From positions 8,712,960 to 8,776,959 of the forward strand of contig NC_135557.1 in the NCBI RefSeq assembly GCF_964340395.1: a stretch of DNA of 64,000 bases, given 5' to 3'. Source of the DNA: Glandiceps talaboti (Eukaryota; Hemichordata; Enteropneusta; Spengelidae). A program made the position numbers and the translations under genes. The notes under the pieces are model-generated. The model did not search any database. It had not been told where the DNA came from and saw nothing but the letters and a program-made list of their open reading frames with translations. This document shows positions 55,801-64,000 of this stretch, in pieces (within the stretch, counting starts at the first letter, position 1; each line of letters starts with the position of its first letter).

Positions 55801-57609
55801 GGAATTGTAGCGTTTGATTCGGATTAAACGTCAGAATGAAAAGGGCACAAAAAAAGACGAAAAAGCCCTCAAAATCACATCAAACGCTACAATTATTGCA
55901 GCTAGCTTTCAGATATGCTTGGAGAATAAAGATACGTTTGTGCCAACGAGTTCAGAGAGCAGTTATTGGTAACCAACCGTGACAAGTGGCGTAGTCGGCA
56001 GGATAGTGCAATTCTTGCTCCCACAAAACTTGCCGTGTTAGTCGAAGTAAAACTTTCCTACGAAGTCAGCTAGCCACACCCAGACGGACAAAGACCCCAA
56101 GCCTATCTAGAAATGGTCGGGAGGTGTTTTGTGGTCATTCGGAGAGGGCAAGTCACAAAACTCATTCGGACTGAATGTGGAAGACGGCCGAAATGACCGT
56201 ATGAATCCAAGGGATTGAGGAAGCCCTGGCCAGAGTATATATGTAGTATACCGTGACTGAGACAGGGCTGAACTTTACACGACAAAGGTTGTATTGTAGA
56301 ACTGTTAGTCAGCTGTGCCCAATGAATTGGAGTTTTTGTGTCCTTTCTAAAATGGTTTACAGGGACGGAGTGAAAAAAATTGTCAAAATAGTACCCTGGT
56401 TAGTTGCCGACGCCTGAAAGAGCGAGTCATCCTGAACTGTGTAACTGTCTGCAAGTACACTTCTAAAAAAAAAAATCAAAAATCGAAAACTAACATAACC
56501 TAGAAAAGAAAATCCTGTAATTTTTGTCGTATTTAAGTGTTTTTTAAAATTGTTTTTCGATTTCAATTTATAGAGCGTGGCAAATACTTGAGTCAAATAG
56601 TTAGGACAGAATGACAATTTCAGTTGTCTGTGGCCAATTGGTCACGTGAAAGTTCTGCATAACTTGGAATTTGATAGGGTGTTGTATTAATAGAACCAGT
56701 AGGTGTCTTTTCGCTTGTGGCTAGAAAGTGATTTGCTAGTGGTTTTCTTTTAAATGGAATTTTTATTTTATTTCATGCTGTATAGTTAATTTATTTTTAC
56801 GCGAATTTATATTTATGAACGTGTTAGTCAGATTTCTTATGTTAATGTGAATGTGAAAGTGCGCAACAGAATGTTGAGGACGCCATTTCTCAACCAGAGG
56901 GTGAATATCACAGTTGTATTTGGCGTTGCTGTGTCTCATTTATACTCTGTTGATGTTCCTTTTGTATTACGTTTTGTGAGTTACCGTAACGTATTCCTTT
57001 GTTGTTGTGTCCATAGATATTCATTTCTATTTCTAATCACCTGGCTCCATCTGTTATTATCTCCTCATCCAATCACTTCCTACGTTTCTATCACATGACT
57101 TTTCCCATATGATTATAAGTAAGCGAGACAGAAATGTAGCCAGTACGACTACACCTAGTATATCTTTCTGTGTATGCATCCAAATCTGTATCTTTTGTCT
57201 TTACTTTTAGTATAGACAGTGTCTATTTGCTTTTAGTATATTTATGTAGTATAAATATTTATTGTATAGAAGAAGGTTTGTAGCTCTATAGATTTTTAAA
57301 TTTTGGGTTAAGAAATAAGACTGACGTTTATAGTCGTGTATATATATATAATGATAACTTAACAGAAAACAATTGTCTAACCTGAGGTATGCTTTTCAAT
57401 GAAATGTTGACTCCCCTTGATATCGCCGGAGTAATATTTGATGTAAATCCAGTCCTGTCTTCATCATATACTGCTTTCTGTAGTGTATACGTCAATAATC
57501 CTCCTTTTGGTACAACACTGAAGATAACTAATACCGTACAAATCAACAGGAACACCATCAGCAAGGTTTTCCATGTCTTGCATCGTGGGATGGTTCCAAA
57601 CAGCGCCAT
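49863..57609 (-). CDS. Putative GDP-fucose O-fucosyltransferase-like type II membrane protein, copy B
   Basis: Five coding exons (57609-57382, 53559-52865, 52182-52017, 51504-51369, 49999-49863) join in frame to 453 residues with the same phases as copy A. Same layout: basic tail, membrane helix, stem with sequon NIT, RRYLAPLHTYFDGGPNWAYS, LLQNRTIVATPF, HWRNRTGE and LFIGWQHSFWTRMV near the end. Distinctive points: exon 3 has three extra codons (EHTMEL in place of TNL), intron 1 is 3.8 kb against 1.15 kb in copy A, and intron 2 begins with a trinucleotide array. No frame break or lost splice site was seen, so it is probably functional. The function is inferred from family resemblance, as for copy A. 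Confidence 0.75.
50000..51368 (-). other. Copy B intron 4
   Basis: Aligns with copy A intron 4 with indels; no gene or new element recognised. Confidence 0.55.
51369..51504 (-). CDS. Copy B coding exon 4
   Basis: 136 bp as in copy A; EFVNKLKVKVPKIFSLKDLF and NYVLSIVEQEIAV; donor GTCC|GTAAGT. Confidence 0.8.
52017..52182 (-). CDS. Copy B coding exon 3
   Basis: Acceptor CTTTCAG, donor CAG|GTATGT; CLLNAPWEKKACKAEHTMEL then QKYQCIYLAYPPYEQ. 166 bp, 9 more than copy A, frame kept. Confidence 0.8.
52741..52859. repeat. (GTT)n(TTC)n(TTG)n array beside a splice donor
   Basis: Trinucleotide array starting five bases into copy B intron 2 (on the - strand GTAAGC, then (CAA)n(GAA)n(CAA)n). The homologous site in copy A (about 42545-42610) has only short, impure repeats. 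Confidence 0.9.
52865..53559 (-). CDS. Copy B coding exon 2 (main catalytic part)
   Basis: 695 bp, acceptor CGTTACAG, donor GAAAA|GTAAGC, phase 2. Carries GGPNWAYSTFR and HWRNRTGE; roughly 92% identical to copy A at protein level by eye. Confidence 0.85.
53560..55340 (-). other. Copy B intron 1, exon-2-proximal part
   Basis: 53560 to about 53900 aligns with copy A intron 1; the rest is inserted sequence absent from copy A. A G-run lies at 55188-55197. No recognisable gene. Confidence 0.45.
55345..55730 (+). mobile_element. Decayed Penelope-like (or similar) retroelement fragment
   Basis: Reading + strand from about 55433: IFPLTYTNALPKVPQILKKN, FSQQPTIAWRKGRDLESILI, HKKHNRLF, then after stops RCAICKNCSE. 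The LPK..ILKKN / W-R-K-G-R-x-L-x-x-I-L / C-x-x-C pattern is typical of the region between the RT and GIY-YIG domains of Penelope-like elements. In-frame stops show decay. Inserted into copy B intron 1 only. Confidence 0.5.
55731..57381 (-). other. Copy B intron 1, exon-1-proximal part
   Basis: Includes a hairpin-like pair GTAGCGTTTGAT (55809-55820) and ATCAAACGCTAC (55880-55892). From about 57290 to exon 1 the sequence again matches copy A. No gene recognised. Confidence 0.45.
57382..57609 (-). CDS. Copy B coding exon 1 (membrane anchor)
   Basis: 76 residues, about 9 differing from copy A (e.g. Arg13 to Trp in the cytosolic tail). Donor CAG|GTTAGA as in copy A. It is far from exon 2 because of insertions in intron 1. 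Confidence 0.8.
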
Positions 57610-58950
57610 CTACGGTTGGCGAAGAAGTTGAAAGATGGTAACAATGATAGGCAGTACGGAATACATGTATTTTAAATAGGGTGGGAAGGGTGAGGAATAC
57701 TTCACATATATGTATGTTTTCGAGGGCAGCTGTCATATTTATTGAATGTATTGAAAAATTCATGGAAGAAAATTACGTTTAGTTTTCCTTAGAGGTGATT
57801 CAGAATGCCCCATACCATAAACTTGAAATATGTTCTTTATTTGTCTCTTAGCCAGTAAATGCAAAGCTAACTATTCAAAATTGCATGATAAGTGAGAAGA
57901 AAAGAGTTAAAATTGGCGATCAGCGGCGAACCGAGCAGCCATGAATTCACAGTTATACTGCTTATTGTGACGTCATAGAGGGGAGCGTTTCGTCTCAGAC
58001 AGTATAGTAAGTAATGGTAGACAGTAGTAATTCTGACTTTCACACTCGTCAGAATTAATCTCAGAGTGATGAATCTTCTTTCAATGACGATTTTACCATG
58101 TTTGATAGATTAATTTGGCTTTTTTATGTAAGTGTCCTATGCTAAGATATTAGCAATAATAGTGAAAAAATGCTAGTGATGTTGGAGAGTATATCCGATT
58201 CAAGTTGATTGCCAATTCGACCCCGTTAAGACTAGGAGCTCAACTCCTGTTACAAGTCGATATCAAAATTCCTCTAATGATAACTAGAATGTATTGACTA
58301 ATAATTCGAACCAAGCATAATGTTTCGACTGTTGATTTTTTCCCATCCCTAACGTTGATTGCTACTAAAGTTCAGTTGTTTTGTGGTGTAGGCCTTTGAC
58401 TTCCTTGGTGAGACAAAAAATGAAGCCGACCTAATCCTGTTGCCTATATATGAAATGAGAGTGACATGTGAATGTTTCACAGTTTTCGTTGTGGTCTTGT
58501 ATTGTCACATGTTTGGTTTGTGACAGCGAGTTTACGTCTATTATTTCTGCCAGGGCTGTCTAGGGCGATACTCTATCTAGCCCGAGTCTGAGACCCACGT
58601 AAAACCTCAGAAACTCGCATTCGGACTGAACAGAAGTATGTCTCATCGACTTGTTGCGGACTCCCAATTATTGCGTGTTTTTATCACGATTTTTAGGGGT
58701 ATTTAATCATCGGTAGTTGGGTAGTGTTGTCAAGGCAGTATTTTTTATTTTACGGGTAGTCACCACGGCCGCGACAAGCTGAAGTAGTGTAGATTATAGT
58801 TTTTGTTTACTGATGTCTATTACAACAATCAGCGATGCATTATTTTCACAACGATATTGAGTTTTTAGTCACCTGTTATTACGCTCGTCATACCCTGAAT
58901 GCTAATACATACACGATCAAATGATCTAATCTGAAAATGTGTGAACAAAA
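57610..58950. other. Region upstream of copy B
   Basis: AT-rich with no protein homology seen. Would hold the proximal promoter or a 5' UTR intron of copy B. Confidence 0.4.
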
Positions 58951-58958
58951 TTTCAAAG

Positions 58959-59061
58959 TTAAAATTGTTCAAGAAGAAAGTCTTTATAATCTTTCTTGAA
59001 TCTGTTTCTGCTTGAATGACTGCAAATTTTGTCTGGAATGTTGTTCCATATTTGTGAATCA
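58959..59061 (-). mobile_element. Short remnant of a CR1/L2-type reverse transcriptase end
   Basis: On the - strand from 59061: SQIWNNIPDKICSHSSRNRF then KKDYKDFLLEQF and a stop. This is the conserved last 35 residues of these LINE ORFs; the rest is missing or too decayed to follow. Confidence 0.6.
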
Positions 59062-61513
59062 ATGCACTTGACAGATTACTGAATTTATGTTGAATAACTC
59101 AGTAGAAAATATTTGGTCAATTTTTTTGGCAGCCCCTGTAATGAACATTTTAAGGGGGCGATCAGTTTTTACATAGGGAATAAAGGGGCGGGTCGCCTTA
59201 TTTTCAACAACTGAACAAAATCATGAACCACCCTGCTGTACTTAAATTTCCATACAACAAATGTATGTGCAAACAATAAACCATAAACAATGGCTATAAT
59301 CATACGTTCAACTATAACATAAACTCTTTGTCTCTTGATACATTCCAAGCATATGACATGGAGTCATAACATTGCACCTTTTAAGCAACATTTTGTTAGA
59401 AGTGACTTCCCAATATTGCAGGCCATGAGTTGCATTGTGTCATCATGTGGTATAAAAACTTGCATGTGTAGCTGAAATACTTTGACATTTACTGGATGGT
59501 CTGACTCTAAAATCTGTGCCTCTATTGACCTGAACATGTTGAATTGCACACAAACATAGCCAATAGAGACACACCTTCAAATAATTTAATGAATTTGTAT
59601 CTCTAAATGGTAACTGACCTCCACTGCGCACGTTTTCCCCAAATTTTCTCATTTTCTACTTGATCTTTTTTATTATTTGTGTCAATATGACTTGAAATTA
59701 TTTAAACTTTTGAAACCCTAAAAATAATGACACTTTTATTATGTAACCAAGTTGCGTTTTACTTCTGAATGGTGCTCTAAATGGCCCCCAAAAGGTGTTC
59801 ATTTTTCAAAAAGCTCTTACTGTGGGAGGGGACCCCCTCTCAACCCCCTAACCCTGTACTTGTATAGCAGGCGCGCACGCAGGTAGCATGCACTTCTCCT
59901 CATATTTTTTCCAGTTCTCTCCCCACTTTGAAATTTACTGAAATCCCTAGGTTTACAATTATATTAACTCCATTTCTAATATTTTACATTATTATAATTA
60001 GCTTAATTAATCTATACTAGTAATACTTCACTCAATCTAAGAGATATCCTAGAATTTTTCGTTACTAAACCATGAACATTTTGCATATCCATAAACAGAC
60101 AATCATACTTCTCATAGGGTTCCTGTCTAAAGAGCTTTATACATGTGAAGCAATGGATTTGGGATAGCAATTTACCAGATACACTTAAAATTACTGTAAA
60201 TGTAACAAGTAAAAATAACTATGCAGTGTGCTGTATTGTGCTTTGAGAATCTAGTGTCTTTTGTAAGAACAAGAAGAATGTTTCTTGTCAGCAGATGTCG
60301 GGGGGGGGGGAGTCAGTGTTTTATTTATTTGTCAGGGGGTGGGATTGTTTTGTGAATGAATCGCAAGGGGGGGGGGTCACTATTTTAAAGTACAACACCA
60401 ACAAGAAGTCACTGGCCCATCCCCGGCCGTAAAAACCGATCGTTCCCTTATGATGAACAAAGACGTTTGTCGCCCCCCCCCCCCCCCCAAGGCTACACAG
60501 ATTTGATATGCAAGTCTACGGTACCCATTCACCACATCCCAACCTAGTACCACTTTCTGGCGATGTATAGTACACTCCATTAAATTAACAGTGGCAATCG
60601 AATTCTGCTTCCGTACATAATAAGGTATGTATTCACAAATAGATGCCAATTATATTAAGAGCTTTGCAGGCAGAGATCACACATTGGGCTGTAACCTATA
60701 CCTGGAGATATGGGTTTTCCATTTCAATCTTGATTATGAAGCATCACCGTGATCGCTTGTGGGGAGGGTGTGGGACTGGGTGACCCCTCCCACACTGTGT
60801 CCCATTTCTTTAACATATTAAAAACATGTAGGGGGCCATTTATGGGCATAACATTTCAAACCATACATATTTTGATAGACATAATATTGTTGTATTGTTT
60901 GTACACCAGTTATGTCTCCTACTTGTACTATAGCCTCGTTCCGGTTGAATATTTCATGTTCATATCATACCACCAATTTCTGTTGATTTTGACATATACA
61001 TATACTAATTTATGCTTGTCAAGTTTAGACTAAGGACCAGTGGCATCCTTATCATAAACACACTACGACCATTCATTCGGTATTCGTAGTCCCAAAATAC
61101 AACTATTTAGGAATACAGTAAAGACCTTTTTCCCCCCAGAATGTATTCACAATAACGTAGTCCAACATTAGGAGACACAAATGTACAATACTCTCTAAAG
61201 CAATCACGACAGTTTCGTATATAGGCACTTTATGACGGTGTCACAGTCAAGGTCATTATTTTAATTCGTTCCTTACCATGTATATGGAGCCAGAGATGAT
61301 AAAAGTTGTATATTTTGAGTGAGATCACAAACTGTGTTGGTATGAAGGTAATAACAACACACGGGTTGAATAACACGACAACTACCATCTACATTACTGC
61401 AGGTGTAGTCAACGAAGCTGTTCTAGCTAAAAGCTGTTCTTGATTGTGTATGTATATTGGGAAACAGAAAAAGAAGCAAGCAGAGGCGTTTGATACGTTG
61501 TTCAATTTCTTAC
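59062..61513. other. Spacer upstream of copy B
   Basis: Contains poly-G/poly-C tracts (60301-60310, 60367-60375, about 60471-60488), a partial copy of the 44870-45345 block at about 60660-60775, and sequence from 61020 resembling 47310-47600. No gene recognised. Confidence 0.45.
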
Positions 61514-61575
61514 CTTCTTCGTATTAACATGAATGAAACTTGCAGTCCGGAGTAATGTTATCTGGGTAGGTTACG
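61514..61575 (-). other. Candidate non-coding upstream exon of copy B
   Basis: Donor AAGAAG|GTAAGAAATTG at 61514 is equivalent to 47603 upstream of copy A, preceded in both by a CTCCGGACTGCAAG block. If spliced to CCAACCGTAG|ATG at 57609 the intron is about 3.9 kb. Confidence 0.3.
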
Positions 61576-62660
61576 TTGAACCGCCGACGAGTGCCGCCGA
61601 ATAGAGATTTGACTTTAATACATCAATATCTACACTAATTTCTTTTATAAACATTATATAACGTTTTTTTTTCTCTTTGCGGGCCTGTTACACGCCACAG
61701 TTACTGACACATACATGTCCACAATAGAGATTTTGACGTACTATGTCCCAATGAATTATGGACCTGTTGTGACGTGTTCTGTTGGGCGTGTTTGGGCCCG
61801 TGTCACGGCCATTAAATGGCACTCGTCCAGAATTGGAGTTAAGGGTGTAATATTTTGCCCCATTTCAAATTCTCAGTGGTGCTCTGTGGTAGGGTATGAA
61901 GCTCTTACACCACCAAACTGAGATCAAGATGGAGTGACATTTATATTACTCATTTGCTTGTTTACTTAACAAGTATAAGTTCTACTCACATGTATATGTT
62001 TAAAAAGAAATACAAAAAGCTCAAGAAATGAAATCATCTAGCCCATTTACATTTCTTTATTCCGTTCATGTCGTGAATTCTCCAGTGTTGGCAAGAAGGG
62101 CACTCAGACAAACTGAGGTCGCCATTTGAGAGTGTTCAAACGAGGGTATGCCGTACAATTTACCCATTTCAGGCTCTTTAAGTTAGTAAACATTGACACC
62201 CTTCAGTATAGGCGTAGCAATATTTGTAAATGGTGTTTGGATCGTCTATAGTAAAGGATAATCACATACTGCACCACCTGGATCAATGCATGAATCATCA
62301 CAAAAATACATGTTTCAATGGAAAAGTCACTTTCAAATTTATTATTATTTCTTGTGTACCTGCCTTTTAGTTTGTTCCTCTTAAATGACATTTAGGACTT
62401 GTTTTCGTTTCTCAACATGCTTATTTTACTACTATATGAACTCGAGCAATTTGACCATTTTATTTTGATTACAATTTTCTGTTAATAAACCATGTATTAT
62501 TGTTAAACTCATTTTTGTATAAAATTAATATTTAATCAATATGTACATTTTAAGTTGTTACTGTTGATGGTCGTTGATTTTATTCTTTATATTTGCGACG
62601 AAACGATTTCTTTGTTCATTTAAGGGCGTCTAGGCAAGCCTATACAGCATCCTCGACGGC
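61576..62660. other. Spacer between copies B and C
   Basis: 61730-62345 parallels 47770-48480 of the A-B spacer. AT-rich, no gene recognised. Confidence 0.45.
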
Positions 62661-63022
62661 TAGTCTCGGTTACCCAGACTGTCACCGCTGAGGGCTCTAC
62701 TACGAAACCACCACCGAGATAGGGAGTATGGGGAAACGTCATCCATAGTTACCCGCAAGCAATGGATACTAGGGAATACTTCACGTCCGACATTGCAGGC
62801 TGAATGATCCCGGTATCTTCGGCAAGAGGTTACCATGTCTCACGCGTCTGATACATCTTAATTGCAAAATACATGCCTCGTAAGCCCATTTGTCATGACT
62901 TGGAAGAAATTTACGAGTTATTGCCGGTGACCGGGCGACCTTGGATTACCTTTCCCCAGATTCTCGCCTGGGTGGTTTAGTAGTAGTGCCCCCAGCGGTA
63001 AGAAGCTGGGTAACCAAGACTA
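62661..63022. mobile_element. Inverted-repeat (MITE-like) element, GGTTACCCAGACT family, copy 2
   Basis: Left end TAGTCTCGGTTACCCAG, right end CTGGGTAACCAAGACTA, nearly perfect reverse complements; CTACTACGAAACCACC mirrors GGTGGTTTAGTAGTAG. About 360 bp, matching the element at 14540-14909 in HYOU1 intron 7. Confidence 0.75.
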
Positions 63023-63173
63023 TCCCGATGGCCGGAACATTAAATAGCAAACTTGTGTTTGTTGTGTTAGCTTTCGGAGACACCCACTCTCCTTTAGATC
63101 CAAGATATTTTAGGTTTTATGTCAAATGAGAATATATCAAAATAACGAAGACACTTTCTTCACACTTGCACAT

Positions 63174-63179
63174 TTTATT
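63174..63179 (-). promoter_or_regulatory. Candidate poly(A) signal of copy C
   Basis: AATAAA on the - strand, about 265 bases beyond the copy C stop, in the same aligned position as 39218-39223 in copy A. Confidence 0.35.
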
Positions 63180-63443
63180 TCACCAATCAATTTAAATTGA
63201 CAGTAATTATCCCATTATGAATAAAATATCATGAACACACTGTGTCATATCGAAAACAAAATGGCGATTGCACCTTAGATCTTTTCTTTAAAAAAAAATA
63301 CTCAAAAGGTGGCGTGTCATGAAATGGACATATTTGCATTGATAATTCACCACTTGAGTTAAAGTATATCCATCTGGTTCTTTTGATTAATCTTGAAAGT
63401 AAATTTTAAAAACAAGTCTCTCTCATATACATTGAATATCTAA

Positions 63444-63580
63444 TCACCATATAACCTGTAACACTTTTGGCATGTTAGGAATTCTTGGCATTGGCAAGTT
63501 GGGTCTGTCCAAGACATATCGCATATTGTAAACCAACCTTGTCCAGCTGGATTCCCGCCAACCAATAAATAGCTTAGATC
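63444..63580 (-). CDS. Fucosyltransferase-like copy C, last coding exon only
   Basis: Acceptor TTTACAG at 63581-63587, then SKLFIGWRESSWTRLVYNMR, VLDRPNLPMPRIPNMP and TGA, 137 bp, the same length and phase as exon 5 of copies A and B. No stop or frameshift inside. Exons 1-4 must lie beyond the right edge of the window, so the gene is partial here only because of the window boundary. It is closer to copy A (shared PMPRIPNMPKVLQ) than to copy B. Confidence 0.75.
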
Positions 63581-64000
63581 CTGTAAAGATAGCAAAAGTA
63601 AGTTTTTAATTCATGAATGTGCCTTTTACAGAGAGGTGACTAACCAAGCTAAACTTTATGCAAATGACTTCTAGATCAGTTGTTATGATAAGTATGAAGA
63701 GAACGCCATATATAGAATTATATTTGCATATTGAAGTTGGAACTTTGCATATATTCACACGCTGAGTTGTATATATTTATCAGGAGACATGTTGCAGAAG
63801 GTATAATACACAGCATTTTATGTTCCCTGACTTTGTTTTTAAGTACTACAACTGGATCAAAATTTAGACATCTTCTCTCGGTCTGGGTTAATAATCAGTC
63901 CTAAACGAGGAGGGACGGCAGTCTTCTCATCCGAAGGTGCATACGTCCACATTTGGAGTAAAACGCCGTGTTTTATGATTAAGAATCTACGTCTGTTGCT
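63581..64000 (-). other. Copy C intron 4, start
   Basis: Aligns with the beginnings of intron 4 in copies A (39674 onward) and B (50000 onward), e.g. GTGACTAACCAAGCTAAACT, confirming that the duplicated unit continues out of the window. Confidence 0.65.

Overview
The window is animal nuclear DNA, AT-rich, with spliced genes (GT/AG introns), many minisatellites and microsatellites, short inverted-repeat transposons and 5'-truncated non-LTR retrotransposons. Nothing prokaryotic or organellar is visible. Gene content (an ER chaperone with its animal intron pattern, and a tandem family of Golgi-type glycosyltransferase-like genes) and the repeat types suggest an invertebrate, perhaps an invertebrate deuterostome such as a hemichordate or lancelet. 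That placement is inference; the species cannot be read from the sequence.

Left half (about 2.15-33.7 kb, + strand): one complete HYOU1/GRP170 gene (hypoxia up-regulated 1, the large HSP70 relative of the ER lumen). I could trace 22 coding exons from ATG 8570 to TGA 33463-33465. They join in frame with GT/AG borders to a 1090-residue protein with signal peptide, HSP70-type ATPase domain, beta domain, a very long Glu/Lys-rich loop, an alpha-helical domain and a KDEL-like but non-canonical C-terminus (PNEL). A probable non-coding first exon ends at 2287, just downstream of an ER-stress-element-like site (CCAAT-N9-CCACA, 2152-2170). Many introns carry their own minisatellite (periods 34, 37, 59, 36, about 60, 67, 21, 44 and 40 bp), and several carry transposons.

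Middle (33.7-39.2 kb): intergenic DNA with inverted-repeat elements, poly-C tracts and (GA)n arrays; no gene recognised.

Right half (39.2-64 kb, - strand): a tandem array of paralogous five-coding-exon genes. Each encodes a type II membrane protein resembling GDP-fucose protein O-fucosyltransferases. Copy A (39537-44695, 450 aa) and copy B (49863-57609, 453 aa) are intact. Copy C is represented only by its last coding exon (63444-63580) and continues beyond the right edge. Introns and flanks are duplicated with the exons, so these are segmental duplications. Copy B has an enlarged first intron holding a decayed Penelope-like fragment, and a trinucleotide array next to its exon 2 splice donor. 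The spacers between copies contain duplicated non-coding blocks and a conserved candidate upstream exon.

HYOU1 and the fucosyltransferase-like genes both belong to the secretory pathway, but they are on opposite strands with several kb between them, and nothing suggests co-regulation.
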